NCBI RefSeq assembly: GCF_000203815.1
Contig: NW_004457736.1
Coordinates: 496,001 to 560,000, forward strand
Origin: Cavenderia fasciculata
Taxonomy: Eukaryota; Evosea; Eumycetozoa; Acytosteliales; Cavenderiaceae
Reading direction: 5' to 3'
DNA length: 64,000 bases
Part shown: positions 10,383 through 23,045 of the stretch, piece after piece
Layout of the letters: every line of letters begins with the position of its first letter
Numbering within the stretch: position 1 is the first letter of the stretch
The notes under the pieces: model-generated
Databases searched by the model: none
Seen by the model: the letters and a program-made list of their open reading frames with translations, nothing else
What the model was told of the DNA's origin: nothing
Translations under genes and position numbers: made by a program

Positions 10383-12587
10383 ATGGATACAGTAGTTCAT
10401 TCAAATGACCTTTTGTCAGGTTATAAATTGGTGGCACATTTGAGAAGTGGAGGAGAGGGAAGAGCAATATTAATGGAAAAGGATGGTCAAAAATATGTTT
10501 GTAAACAAAGAATATTTGAAAATATTTTTGAAGCCAATGCTGGTTTAAAAGAGGTAAGATATATATAGATATTAATTAGATTTATGATTCAAAATAATAT
10601 GATCAAAGAGGTAAAAGTTAATTAATCATTAATTAATTCATTCATTTTATTTTTTAGGCATACTCTTTGGCAAGTATTAAACATGAAAATATTATTGGTT
10701 TTGAAGAAGTATTCCTTAGAACTGTTCCAGGTGATGACCAGATTTATCTGTGTATCATCACAGAGTTTTGTTCAAAGGGTGATTTGTTGGATTACTTATT
10801 TGACTTTATAAAATCAAATGGAAATCTTGGTGACTCCTCGTCGTCGTCGTCGTTGTCTTCTACTTCCACATCCACCACCACCTCATCGTCAATGTACTCT
10901 TTGAGTGAAGGTATCGAACACTCTATTTCTACTGGTAGTATGGGTAGCTATACTGGCAAAGACAGTGGAGACGATGTACCTATTCAATCCACATCTACAT
11001 CGACAACATCAACCTCTAAAATCGAAATATCATCCACTCTTGAATTCAGCAACAGCTTTAAATTAAAAGAAACTAGATCAATGAATCAATCAATGTCATC
11101 ATTATCAATTCAATCAAATAATAATAATAGTAATAATAGTACAAATAGTGTGAGTTCACCAAAATCATCATGGATGGCAGCATCACCATTCCCTCCACTT
11201 GCAGATCCAGGTTACATTCCAAAAGCCATTGCAATTGAATGGTTAACACAACTATGTTTAGCAATGCAATCATTACATCGTGAACATTTAATTCATCGGG
11301 ATATCAAGAGTGAGAATGTATTTATAGGTGCAAATGATACCCTCAAAATTGGTGATTTTGGTTTGGCAACAAAGTCTGGTGCAACCACCAAAAATCATGG
11401 AAAGGTTGGAACATACAATTATTCAGCACCAGAAGTATTGAATGGTAAATCATACGATAGATCTGCCGATATATTCTCACTTGGTTGTGTATTTTATGAA
11501 GTGTTGACACTCAAACTATTGGTTCAAAATAGACTTTACTTTGGTGAAGAAATATTACAAGATAAATTTGATAAAATGAAATTCCTTTCTGATTTTCCTT
11601 CTGTATGTCAAACTCAAATGAAACAACAAACTATTTTAATTAATACATTTCTTTTTATTTATATTTTTGTAGCAATATCAATATTTAGGACCGTTGGTAT
11701 TAAAAATGTTGGATGGAAATAGTGCATTGAGACCATCGATTGAATCAATTTTGAATAAATTAAATGGAACTCAAAACATGTCAAACAAGAGTCTTGTATT
11801 CACACCCAAACGAAAACTGACAGGCATAAGAAAACAATTGGGTAAAGGTGACATTAAAGAAGCATCTGAAGTTTTGGGAAGAGCTCTTGCATATGATTTA
11901 AGATTTTCAACTTTGTTTGCTCCCGATGACCCAGAATCTACAAATATCAGAACCGAGTTTATGAAATTTACTTTAAAAATATTTATTAAAAGAAGAGGCC
12001 AAATTTGGGTATGATATCAATCAATTAATCAATCAATATTCATATTTCTTTTTATTTATTTAATTATTTAATTAATTTTTAATTTTTAATTATTTTAGGG
12101 ATATTATGGTAAAGATAATAAATTACAAAGTGTTAGTATATGGCATACACCAGATGTTAAAAAGAATATTAGAACTGCAGATTTATGGATTGGTAAATTA
12201 AAGTTTGTCACCAAGGTTGGGTTGGCTCGTTGTAGGATGGCAGGTCAAACTTTAAAGGCTATCAATGAAATTATGACCAATGAAAATGGTGACAAGAATT
12301 GGTTCCTTCCATACATTGGAACAGACGAACAGTATAGAGGAAATGGTGTTGGTACCTATGTAGTGGAATCAGTTCTTGAATGGGCCGATCATAGTGGCTA
12401 TCTTGCAAAGACACTTTGTCTATCAAAAGACAGTTTCCCATTTTTCCAACGACTCGGTTTCGAAGTTGACAAGGAAATACGTGGTGGTATATTACCATCT
12501 CACGTAGAAGTAGTTTATATTTTAAAGAGACCTCCAAGATTATCATTATCGACATCTGATCTTAGTGAATTAATTAATATTAATTAA
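10383..12587 (+). CDS. Protein kinase-GNAT acetyltransferase fusion, copy A
   Basis: Exons 10383-10553, 10658-11602, 11673-12008 and 12099-12587, all phase 0, give 646 residues. The N-terminal two-thirds is a Ser/Thr kinase: Gly loop RSGGEGRA (21-28), ATP Lys in VCKQ (K41), HRDIKSEN (270-277), DFG (290-292) and SAPEVL. All catalytic residues are present, so it should be active. A Ser/Thr/Asn-rich insert of about 110 residues sits between the N-lobe/alphaD part and the WLTQLCLAMQSLH helix. The C-terminal 200 residues are a GCN5-related N-acetyltransferase: ASEVLGRALAYD start, then YRGNGVGT acetyl-CoA loop (563-570) and FFQRLGFEV. A tandem paralog lies at 14080-16296. Substrates of both domains are unknown; I do not know this fusion as a named family. 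Confidence 0.85.
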
Positions 12588-14079
12588 CTTAATTAATTAA
12601 TCAAAATATTTTGGAAAACTTAAAATGGTCAATCAATTATTTGTTGTTGTTGTTGTTGTTATTGTTGTTGTTGTTGTTGTTTATATATAATAATAGATTA
12701 TATTCAATTCCACCCTCCAAATAAAGTAGACATCCCCTTATTTATTTATTTATTTATTTTTAAAGTAAAACAAATATCACTTTTTTTTTTTTTGTATATT
12801 TATATAATAATATTTTTAAGATATTTTGACACGAATACGAAACACTCTGTTTCACCACTGTTGTTCAACAAAACACTTTTTGGTAACCACCTCATTCACA
12901 CAGCATTCAAAAAAAACGAACTTTTTATGGTAGAACTATGACGCATATTTCCTTGAACGCTACATCATCATAACACTTCAAATTGATACTATTAAATATA
13001 TTAATAACAATTTAATTTAAAGGGTCAACAAGTAGTAGAACTAAAAGTTGACAAGTTGTGTATCAATAAGAGAGAGAGAGAGAAACAAATAACCTAGTGA
13101 AGTGTAGTATTAATAACAAAAAGAGAGATTGGTTGCTCTTTGTACAAACTGTAGAAACTCCGTGAAGAACAACAACAATAAGTGTAATATTATTATTTAT
13201 ATTTATATATATATATATATATTGATTGATTATTATCATTGTTCTGCATTTAAGAACAACATAACACAACACACAACAATAACTACAACAACGCAACAAC
13301 ATGATGTTTCTTTTCAAAGTAGTATTTAAAACTCAATGATAACATAATGATTCCACCACACTACGACAATAGCTAGCTAGCTTGCTTGCTACACTCTTAT
13401 TGCCACTCACTACTACTACTATTACTACTACTACTACCTACATACTCTACGATGACAAATTCTATTCTATTCTTGGGCCAGCATATAGTTGTTGTCTTTA
13501 GCTAACCGACACACACACACACACAGTATATACAAACTAGTTTGATGTTTATTTTTATCTTAACAAGAATGTCATTGTATTATTTATTATTATTATATCG
13601 ACAGAACAGTGCAACGGTAACAGTAACACAACAAATAGAAGCGATATATAATCAAGAAATACGCATATCGTAAACACATATCAAACCCCCTTTTTCACCT
13701 ACTCACCTACTCACCCATTCATTCATTGTTAGCTGTGTATATACACACCCGTCAATCGATAATATTATCCCCACTCAGCATCTCTCCTCATCCCACCATA
13801 GATGGTCAATCTATTTATATAGTATAATATCGATCCCATCCAAGATTGTTATCATGAATTTAGTGACATTATTCATTATCGCCATCATATTGTTGTCATT
13901 TATTATTGGGATGATTTTAACATTTATTGGATGATTTTTAATCATCATCTTGATTCGGTTGGATCAATTGCACTTTTGGATATATTTGGCCACCATCACC
14001 AAGTCCATTTAAATACAAATACTAATCAATCATTATGATTTAAATATATAGAAATAGAAATAGAAATAGATAGTGAATC
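12588..14079. other. Spacer between the tandem kinase-GNAT genes
   Basis: This 1.5-kb stretch holds TTG repeats (12640-12680), GA and TA repeats (13070-13085, 13200-13222), CTA/CTAC repeats (13400-13440) and an ACAC run near 13510. It should include the copy A terminator and copy B promoter. Short open frames overlap simple repeats and I do not accept any as genes. Confidence 0.4.
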
Positions 14080-16296
14080 ATGGATACCTTACCAGTTGAC
14101 CCTTTATCAAATTATAAGCTAATCAAAGAATTGAGAGCTGGAGGTGAAGGAAAGGCCATATTAATGGAAAAGGATGGTCAAAAATATGTTTGTAAACAAA
14201 GAATATTTGAAAATATATATGAAGCCAATGCTGGTTTAAAAGAGGTAAGAACACACTCCCAACAATATATATATTAATGATTGGGTCCAAGTTAATTAAT
14301 TTATTCTCATTAATTTTTTAGGCATACTCTTTGGCAAGTATTAAAAATGAAAATATTATTGCATTTGAAGAAGTATTCCTTAGAACTGTACCTGGTGATG
14401 ACCATATTTATCTGTGTATCATCACAGAGTTTTGTTCAAAGGGTGATTTGTTGGACTTTTTATTTGAATTTACTGCCGTTCATGGAGGCCTGGATAAAAC
14501 ATTGGAAACATCATTACATCTCGACTCGAATTCATCTACCACATCCACTTCATCTGCCACCTCATTCACAGCCGACACTATTGACAATACACTTACCTCT
14601 GGTAGTATTAGTAGTGTTGGAAGTGCAACTGAAGATATTAAACCACCACAACCACCAGTTGTCATTATCAACAACAATAATAATAGTAGTCAATCAACAA
14701 CCCCACCACCACCAGCCAAACTTGAAGCACAGCTCTCATTTCAAATGAGTCTCCTTTCACAACGTATCTCTGAAGATCAACGATTCATAGTATCTCATGC
14801 CAAAGAGTTGATTCAAAAGGTCAAAGAAAAGAAACCATGTTCTCCATCACCACTACCCAAAGAATCCAGTAAACCAACTCTGACCGTTCCAAATAATAAT
14901 AATAATAGTAGCGAGGAAACCACATCATCAAGATCATCATCTCTATCTAGTATATCACTCGCACCCATTTCAGATACTGTCTATATTGATAAATCGATAT
15001 TGATCGATTGGTTAACACAACTTTGTTTGGCTGTACAATCATTACATCGTGAACATTTAATTCATCGGGATATCAAGAGTGAGAATGTATTTATCGGTGC
15101 AAATGATACCCTCAAAATTGGTGATTTTGGTTTGGCAACCAAAGCAAGCAGTACCACCAAAAATGAAGGAAGAGTTGGAACATACATCTATTCAGCACCA
15201 GAAGTATTGAATGGTAAATCATACGATAGATCAGCCGATATATTTTCACTTGGTTGTGTATTCTATGAACTCATTACACTCAAACTATTGGTTCAAAATA
15301 GAAGATACTTTGGTGAAGAAATATTACAAGATAAATTTGATAAAATGAAATTCCTTTCTGATTTTCCACCTGTATGCAAGTCAAAAGAAATCATAATCAT
15401 AATTCAACCCCAAAATCATTTATTAATATGTCTGTTCTTTTTTATAGCAACATCAACATTTAGGACCATTAGTATTAAAAATGTTGGATGGAAATAGTAC
15501 ACTTAGACCATCGATTGAATCAATCATTGATAAATTAAATGGAACTCAGAAATTGTCAAGCAAGAAACTTACAACCAATTTCAATGGAATTAGAAAACAA
15601 TTGGGTAAGGGAGATGTCAAGGAAGCATCTGAAGTTTTGGGAAGAGCTCTTTCAAATGATCCAAGATTTATTAAATTATTCCCACCCGAAGATCCAGATT
15701 CAAAGGATATTATCTCTGAATTTATGAAATTTACATTAAAGGTTTTCTTAAAGAGAAGAGGTCAAATTTGGGTATGTACATACATTAAAACAACTCTTTA
15801 TAGATAAACTTATTTATTCTTATCTTTGTTTTATTTTTAGGGATACTATGGTAAAGATCATAAATTACAAAGTGTTTGTATATGGCATACACCAGACCAG
15901 AAAAAGGAAATCAAAAAGGCTGATATATTGGTTGGTAAATTAAAGTTTGTCACCAAAGTTGGCATTTCTAAATGTAGGATGGCAGGTCAGACAATGGGAG
16001 CAATCAACGATTTGATTTCAAAGGAGAATGGTGACAAGAATTGGTTCCTTCCATACATTGGAACCGATGACCAATACAGAGGAAATGGTGTTGGTACCTA
16101 TCTCGCCGAACCAGTTCTCGAGTGGGCCGATCACAGTGGCTATCTCTGCAAGACACTTTGTTTCTCAAAAGACAGTTTCCCATTTTTCCAACGACTCGGT
16201 TTCGAAGTAGACAAGGAAATTAAAGGTGGATCATTACCATCTCATATCGAAGCTATATATATTTTAAAGAGATCTCCAAGAGTTATTTCAGATTAA
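14080..16296 (+). CDS. Protein kinase-GNAT acetyltransferase fusion, copy B
   Basis: Exons 14080-14244, 14322-15371, 15448-15771 and 15841-16296 give 664 residues, with introns at the same four-exon positions and phases as copy A. The kinase has RAGGEGKA, VCKQ, HRDIKSEN, DFG and SAPEVL, all intact. The GNAT domain has YRGNGVGT and FFQRLGFEV. Conserved parts are nearly identical to copy A at the DNA level, while the insert inside the kinase is longer and unrelated in sequence (Ser/Thr-rich, poly-Asn and poly-Pro patches). Both copies therefore come from a tandem duplication, with the insert evolving freely and the catalytic parts under constraint. Copy A has long Asn/Ser tails after the GNAT fold; copy B ends soon after it. 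Confidence 0.85.
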
Positions 16297-16418
16297 AAAA
16301 AAAATAACAAACACGAAAAAATAACAAATAACAACAAAAACGAAAAATAATACTAATAATAATAATCAAACAATAATAATAATATTTACTTTTTTCTTAA
16401 ATATTAATACGCGTAATA

Positions 16419-16434
16419 CCCCCCCCCCCCCCCC
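16419..16434. repeat. C16 homopolymer
   Basis: Sixteen consecutive C residues lie about 120 bases past the kinase-GNAT B stop. Such a run is rare in a genome this A+T-rich and could form an i-motif or G-quadruplex. A G-run of the same length is at 38540-38555. Confidence 0.8.
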
Positions 16435-16648
16435 AAATCAATCATCATTACATTATTCACATCAACTACAATTTTAAATAAACCCCTATTTGTATTTATA
16501 AATATAATATTAATAATATTTGAAAAAGAATAAATAATAAATATTAATATTTATTTGATCTTCAAAACAAACAAACAATTCAATAGAATTTAAATATAGA
16601 AATTTAAAGCTAAGATCGAATATTGAATGAAAGTTAAAATCGAATTTA

Positions 16649-16848
16649 AGGTCCAGTATATTTCGGGCTCAGTAGGTCAATTGACTAGACCGAGGGACCT
16701 GCCAAACGATAGTTCAATATACTTATCCCAAAAAGGAAAGAGCTTTCCAAAAAACCAAATTTTTATCAAGCAGGAGGTGTCGACTAAGAAGACAAATATT
16801 AGAGTCGGTTGAAGATCCTTGGTGAGGTGGCCCCAAAACCAATTCCTC
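16649..16848 (+). ncRNA. Candidate structured non-coding RNA
   Basis: This stretch is much richer in G+C than its flanks and folds locally. AGGTCC (16649-16654) pairs with GGACCT (16695-16700). Inside it CTC (16668-16670) and GGTC (16675-16678) pair with GACC (16688-16691) and GAG (16692-16694). GGAAAG (16735-16740) pairs with CTTTCC (16743-16748), and CGACT (16781-16785) with AGTCG (16803-16807). A 61-codon open frame (16627-16812) overlaps it but lacks any family resemblance. I do not recognise U snRNA, SRP, RNase P or snoRNA motifs, and no DUSE-like element is close. Strand is a guess. Confidence 0.35.
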
Positions 16849-17892
16849 GTCCTTTACATTATTATTATTATTATTCATTTCGATATCTTTATTCATTCAT
16901 TCATTCACGTTATTACTTTTAACTTGTAGTAAAATCATTATCAGTACTTTTATATTATTACCTATCATTCAAACAAACAAACTACTATCAAACAAACAAA
17001 CAATTAATTATAATACGACTTCTTGTTTAATTTAAATAGTATATATACATAAAACCAACCAGAAACAAAAACAACAAGTAACATTACAACAACAACAACA
17101 TATTTAATTCAAAAAAGGGTAAGAATGATGAAGCTCACAGATCGCACTCGAATGAAAGGAATGCGAACTACTACTACTACTGCTACTATACATCATACAC
17201 TTAATACGAGTACATCATACAAAACAAAACAAAAATCAAGTTTCTATAAATATATATATAAAGAAGCTTATAACCACCTACCTCTACCACCATTGGTTGG
17301 ATTGATTTCATTGTAGATATACACATAAAAGAATGAGGAGGTCTACTAGTAGGTGGAAACCGAGTCAAATTTCACCACCACACTAGTTTTAGTTTAGACA
17401 CACCAACCAAACAAACAAAATAATTATCCTACTCGCGAATTTAACCCTAACACCAACACACAACCGACACGACAATAATAATAATCACAACAAAACAATA
17501 ACACAACACCACTACAACAACAACAATAACAACGCAATAATACAATCAATAATTGCAATTGATTCAAGATATAAGATTATTTTTGTTGTTTGAATCATTT
17601 AATCATTTAATCGTTCATTCATTCATTCACTCAAAGTGATACGACCGAACAATAACAACAAAAAAGAAAAAGAATAGTTTTATGATATTTAATCTATCAA
17701 AGGTGGTGATAGATAATTAATAAAATAACAACAACAACAACATTCTCAGAGATAATAATAATAATAATAATCTCCTAAAATAACAAAACAAAACCAACAA
17801 GGATAATAATTTTTTTGGTAAAATCAACTTTTACCAAACTATATAACCTTTACAAAATAATAATAATATTTAAAATAATAATAATGGTGTGA

Positions 17893-17968
<76 letters not shown>
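17893..17968. repeat. AAT trinucleotide array (non-coding)
   Basis: An almost pure AAT/TAA array of about 25 units lies some 200 bases upstream of the ceramidase start, grading into TAG-containing units. It is intergenic here, unlike the poly-Asn arrays of coding exons elsewhere in the window. Confidence 0.75.
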
Positions 17969-18175
17969 GTAGTAATAGTAGTAGTTTACCAAAATATATA
18001 TGTTAATCGTGTGTGTGGTTTTATAATGTATAAATTATACTAATCATCATTTTTTTGTTACCTTTCAAAATATAGATTTAAATATATTTTTTTTTTAGAC
18101 ATCAAAAAAAAAACAAAACAAACCTATACCTATACCTATACCTAGATATATATATAATCAAAAATCAAAAATATT

Positions 18176-18316
18176 ATGACATTAGATATGGATCAAAGTA
18201 TACATGAAAAATATAAACATTATTATTGGGGTATGAATTCTTTACCACAATCCAGCCGGCGGATGCATGCCGATCGACGATAGATTAGACCTACCTTTAC
18301 TAATAATATTATTATC

Positions 18317-18347
<31 letters not shown>

Positions 18348-19254
18348 CTTAGGAATTCCGGATTCTCCAATAGACTGGTGCGAGAATAATTACCAGATAT
18401 CACCATATATTTGTGAGTTTTACAATACCTTTTCATCGTTTGCCATATCGTTTTTCGCATTGTATGGTGTCTTTCTTTTAACCTATCCCTTTGGTGGCAA
18501 ATTACAACAACATGTCAAAATACTTAAATCACTAGAGATTCGTGGACGTACTTTATTGGCGTACGCCGCATTGTCGACGGTCGGTGTCGGATCGGCCTTT
18601 TACCACGCAACTCTTCTCTACAAACACCAACTGTTTGATGAGTTCCCAATGGTCATCTCTGTCTCTTTGTTTGTCTACTGTATATTGACGATTCGTCCCA
18701 TCAGCAAACAAGATTCTCCCAAATACCGTCTCTTCCGTCACCTCCTCCCCTGGGTACTATCATTGTACGTGTGTGTTGTCGCCGGCACCATCTTTGTCAT
18801 TCGTGACGTACCAACTATCCTCCAAGTATCATTTGGAGCCCTTGTTTTCATTCTCATCACCATCTCTCAACAAACCATCAAGACGGTGGAAGAACCACTC
18901 TTCAAATCCAATCCAAAACGTTTACTCCTCTACTCTACCATTTCCATGGTCACCGCATATTTCAGTTGGTTGATTGAACGTAAACTATGCTCGGACGGCG
19001 GCTACGTCATCCCAGGTCTTCAGTTGCATGCCATCTGGCATGTACTCACCGGTCTCTCTGGCTTTTACTGGATGCAATTCTATCTTTGTCTATATCTCGA
19101 AAAATTAAACTACAAGACTCAAATCATTTGGAGTTGGTTTGGCGTTGGTTCAATCATTGCCAATATTAAATCAAGTTCCCCAAATTTAAATAATCAAAAT
19201 AACCAGAATAATAATAATAATAATAATAATCTAAATAATATTAATACTAATTAA
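18176..19254 (+). CDS. Alkaline ceramidase / dihydroceramidase, seven-helix membrane enzyme
   Basis: Exons 18176-18230 and 18353-19254 give 318 residues. Joining them restores HYYWGIPDSPIDWCENNYQIS, the hallmark start of alkaline ceramidases (WG..T..IDWCE.NY..S). Further marks are AFYHATLLY with the metal-binding His, DEFPM, and LQLHAIWHVLTG with the late His pair. Multiple hydrophobic helices fit the seven-helix ER/Golgi fold. The enzyme should cleave ceramide or dihydroceramide to a sphingoid base and fatty acid. The C-terminus is an Asn-rich tail. The short intron contains a TCTA repeat (18311-18348). Confidence 0.9.
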
Positions 19255-19418
19255 TTAAAAAAGTAATAAAACGTATAATAATATATATAATATAATAATA
19301 ATTACAAAAAAAAAAAAATTCAAAGCACTACTTTTTGAACTTGGGGGATGTGATTTTCACCAAGTCATTAAATTTCATTTCATTTTGTTAATAGTATGTG
19401 CATGTGTGTATGTTTGTA

Positions 19419-19435
19419 AGATAAGATAAGATAAG
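19419..19435 (+). promoter_or_regulatory. Three tandem AGATAAG-type sites
   Basis: Three overlapping GATAAG words in direct repeat lie 15-31 bases upstream of the PhyH-like start. This is the consensus for GATA zinc-finger proteins, one of which is encoded at 23233-24853. At this distance the sites are probably in the 5' UTR, and they may be only a pentanucleotide repeat. Confidence 0.4.
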
Positions 19436-19449
19436 GTTGATTAACAGCA

Positions 19450-20909
19450 ATGCTTGTAGGAGTAAAAAGATTAAGCAATGTAAAGAATTTATTTAAATTG
19501 TACAACAACAACAACAATCAACAACAACAAAGTATTAGTAATAATAGTAATAGAAAGTACTTCTATTGTTCTACTAGTTCTACTAGTTCAACTGCTGGTA
19601 ATAATAGTAATACATCAATTGATGATAGTGAATTGGTACATAGAACATTGACAATAGAAGAGATTGAACAATTCAAATCACAAGGTTATTTGGTTAAAAA
19701 GGGATTGTTTGGCGATCAAGACAATGATAGGTTGTTGACACAACACCAAGTAGAATTGAGAGACTATTTGGTAAAGAATGCAGAGATTGATCTGTCCAAT
19801 TGTAGTATTGGGTCACGTACTGAAGCCATTCAACTAGACAACCAACATGAAAAGATTGCACATGTGTCTAATGGTTTTGGAGGTATGATCAATTTCTATC
19901 ATGGTACTGCAATGTATCGTCTACGAGAGTCTCCACTGCTCTATGACTCCTTTTCACAGTTGTATCAACACACCTATGCCATTGGTGATGGCAGAATACC
20001 AAATGACAATCTCAACGTCGAACCACAAGACTCTGACCCTTGGCCATGTAAATACGGTTCCTTTAATCCATACCACATGTACATGTTTGTCAATAGATGT
20101 TCATTCCGTATTCCAACCATCGGTCATGAAACCATTCAAAAACCATTAGATCAATTAATTCAAAGAGGTACTGGTACTCATATGGATTGTGTATGTAACA
20201 ACTCTATATTATTTCATTCATCCAACCAATCTGTTTGTATTAATATATATTAATGTATCATTGTAGAATCCATACCATTTATTTAGTGGAGAAATTAGAA
20301 ATGGTGAAACTGGACAAATGCAACCATCACCATTAAGATTTTGGCAACCTATTCAAGCTTTTATATCATTGACCGATACAATCAACCCTGATGAAGGTGG
20401 ATTTTGGTGTCTTCCATCATTTCACACAAAATGTGTCTCCCATTTCAACTCAACAAAATTACAACAACCATCTTGGATAGATAAACCTTTATTAAAAGTA
20501 TGTCAATATAAGGATTGGAAACAACAATAATATTTATATTTATATTTATTTTTTTAATTAGAGAGGAAATGCATTTGATATGGATGAATCAGAATATGGA
20601 TCAATGATTGGACAAATGAAATTTATTCCAATTAAAAGAGGTGATATTTTATTCTTTGATTGGCGTACACCTCACCATAACGATGCCAGACATGTTGGCA
20701 ATAGTATTCGAGAGGTTGTTTATTCTGCACATCTTCCAAAAGTGTCAGTCAACGAAACATATGCAGCCAAACAATTAAATTGGTATCTCAGTGGTGCTCA
20801 TCCATCCTATGTCTCTAAAGCATTCTCAAAGCTAGAGATGGATAATTATTCTCCTCCTCCTCTCACCCCATTAGGTGAAAAGTTAATCTCTCTTCAACCT
20901 TGGTCCTAG
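19450..20909 (+). CDS. Phytanoyl-CoA dioxygenase-like 2-oxoglutarate/Fe(II) enzyme
   Basis: Exons 19450-20190, 20267-20497 and 20562-20909 give 439 residues. The metal triad is visible: H-x-D in THMDCNPYH (H244, D246, with the pair split from NPYH by intron 1) and a distal His in TPHHND, followed by the R of IREVVY that should bind 2-oxoglutarate. Between them, FISLTDTINPDEGGFWCLPSFH is the usual PhyH core. The first 55 residues are Lys/Arg/Asn/Ser/Gln-rich without acids, so mitochondrial import is possible. The substrate is unknown; the family hydroxylates lipids and many small molecules. Confidence 0.8.
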
Positions 20910-21629
20910 CTCCATTAACCTAACATATATATGTGCGTCCTTACATCATACAATCGTATTATCCTTCTATGGAAGTTATGAAAGGTCACACCAAGACAAA
21001 AATAAAAGCTCTCCCAACAGTTCTTTGAATTGTAATTGCAAGTCTCCAAAAAAGGCAGTCAAAAATCATGATTATTACGTTTAAAACATTTCAAAAAATA
21101 TCGCGGAGCCAGGGTGTCACGACCTTTCGTTGGAAAAAAAAACACAACGGGTGGCGATGCATTGTGCAAAGAGGCGATGTGCTAACGCCATGTCGACCCC
21201 CTCTATTTTGGTGTTAATTGCCGTTATTGTCAATGCAAGAGATAGACTTTACACAAAATTGTAATCATTAACATTAAACTATTTTAATAATATAAATAAT
21301 ATATAATAATATAAATACAACAACAAACAATAATAGATTCATTTTTTTGTAAAAAAAGAAAACTAAATTAATTAAAAATATTATTAAGCAGCAAATTTCG
21401 TTTGTTTGACGTTCAACGGTTCACAAAAAACGTATTTTTTTTTTCGAACCAGCCCTGGCCTTTACTGACCACTATAGTTAGTTTCAACAATCGTAGCAGA
21501 TAGTAGAGAGGAGCCACACGCTTTTAGAGTCATCGTCATCGTGTAATATAGATATATATATCAACATATTTGTAATATTAATAATAGTACAACTACCACC
21601 AAGTCAGTTAGTAAGAAGAATAGAAAGAG
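20910..21629. other. Upstream region of the OSBP gene
   Basis: This 720-base stretch lies between two plus-strand genes. A G+C-richer patch near 21115-21215 carries a direct repeat of GGCGATG (about 21155 and 21173). Poly-A, poly-T and TAA repeats fill the rest. It should hold the OSBP promoter. No coding frame is evident. Confidence 0.4.
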
Positions 21630-23045
21630 ATGGCATCAATTGAAGTATCTGATGAATCAATAAGTAGAAATGAAGAAGTCAACGAAGAGTATGAAAACGA
21701 TGATGGAGTCATCGAAGAGAATAATAATAATAACAATAAAGATGAAACACCAAAAGACAAGAAATTAAAAGGTGCTATTCAATCAATCATGAAGAATATG
21801 GTATCTTCAAAAGTAGGTAGATTAACATCGAAGAGACACACACAACACACAATTGCAATCTCTTATAAATCTTATTATTAACACCAAAATTTTTTTTTAC
21901 TTTAAGCAACCATTTAGTTTACCAATTTGTTTTAGTGAACCAAGATCATTTTTAGAGAAATTAACTGATATGGGAGACTACCTTGATATCTTTTTAGGGT
22001 ATGAAACAAAGAAAGAAAAGAAGAGAAAAAGAGTTATTATATTTAATTAATTGTTTATTATTATTATTTTAATTTAGATCATCAAATATGGAATCAAGTG
22101 AAAATAGATTTTTAGAGATTTTAAAGTTTTATTTATCAAGTTGGATGGAAAATCAAGATGTACGTTCACCATTCAATCCAGTGATTGGTGAAACATTTTC
22201 ATGTAAATGGAATCATAGTGATGGTTCATCAACTGAATATATAGCCGAACAATTGTCTCATCATCCACCCGAGACTGGATTCATTATGAACAACAAGACC
22301 AAGTCTATCATTATGCATGCATATCTCCAGCCAACAAGCAAGTTTTGGGGCAATTCATTGGAGAGCACAATCGAAGGAAATGTAATCTATTTACTACCAA
22401 AATACGACGAAGAGTACACTGCCAATCTTCCAAAGATTGCTGTCAAGGGTATCGTCGTTGGATCTTTGGCCACCGAGTTGAATGGTTCCACCGTTCTTTC
22501 TTGCAAAAAATCGGGATACTATGCCGAGATGGAATTCAAGGGTAGAGGTCTCATTGCTAAAAGCAAAAATATGATGATTTGTAAAGTTAGACATCCATCA
22601 AGTAAAAGATCTTTATATACATTGGAAGCTAAATGGGATGGTACAATTACTATTTTATCTTCAAAAACAAATGTAATTATAAAAAAAAGAAAAATTGAAA
22701 AAGAAAAAAGAAAATATAATAATAATAATTCTGATATTTTATTTTTTATTTTAGAAAACAACATCATTTTTTGATCCAAGTTCAATTAAAAAGAATGAAA
22801 AGATCGTTGAAGAACTTTCCAAACAACCAGAAAATTCATCTCAAAGAGTATGGGAACATGTTATCAAAAATATCATTGTCGACAATGAAGATGAAGCACA
22901 ATCACAAAAACATATCGTCGAAGAAAATCAAAGAAGCATTGCAAAGACTCGAGAAGGACAAGTCTGGAATCCAGTTCATTTTACAAAGACTGATGTATCC
23001 TATATTCATAATCAATTAAATAGTTTGAAAAAGGAAATGTCATAA
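21630..23045 (+). CDS. Oxysterol-binding protein-related lipid transfer protein (ORD only)
   Basis: Exons 21630-21812, 21907-21998, 22078-22672 and 22755-23045 give 386 residues. The family fingerprint EQLSHHPP is at 149-156, preceded by NPVIGETFSCKW and by the QPFSLPICFSEPRSFLEKL lipid-pocket start. There is no PH domain, ankyrin part or FFAT motif, so it is a short ORD-only member. The first 50 residues are acidic with a poly-Asn patch. Such proteins move sterols or phosphatidylserine against PI4P at membrane contacts. A PI 4-kinase is encoded 12 kb away, but no link can be claimed. Confidence 0.9.

Larger units (their letters stand above)
16297..18175. other. Long intergenic region with structured element and repeats
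   Basis: This 1.9-kb stretch lies between kinase-GNAT B and the ceramidase. It contains a 16-C run, a strongly structured element at 16649-16848 and a long AAT array near 17893-17968. The rest is CAA/AAC-rich, with T runs. It should include the ceramidase promoter. No conventional protein gene is seen. Confidence 0.45.

Noticed and set aside
10554-10657. Introns of the kinase-GNAT genes as possible frame breaks
   Set aside because: All have GT...AG ends, are A+T-rich, keep phase 0 and match between paralogs.
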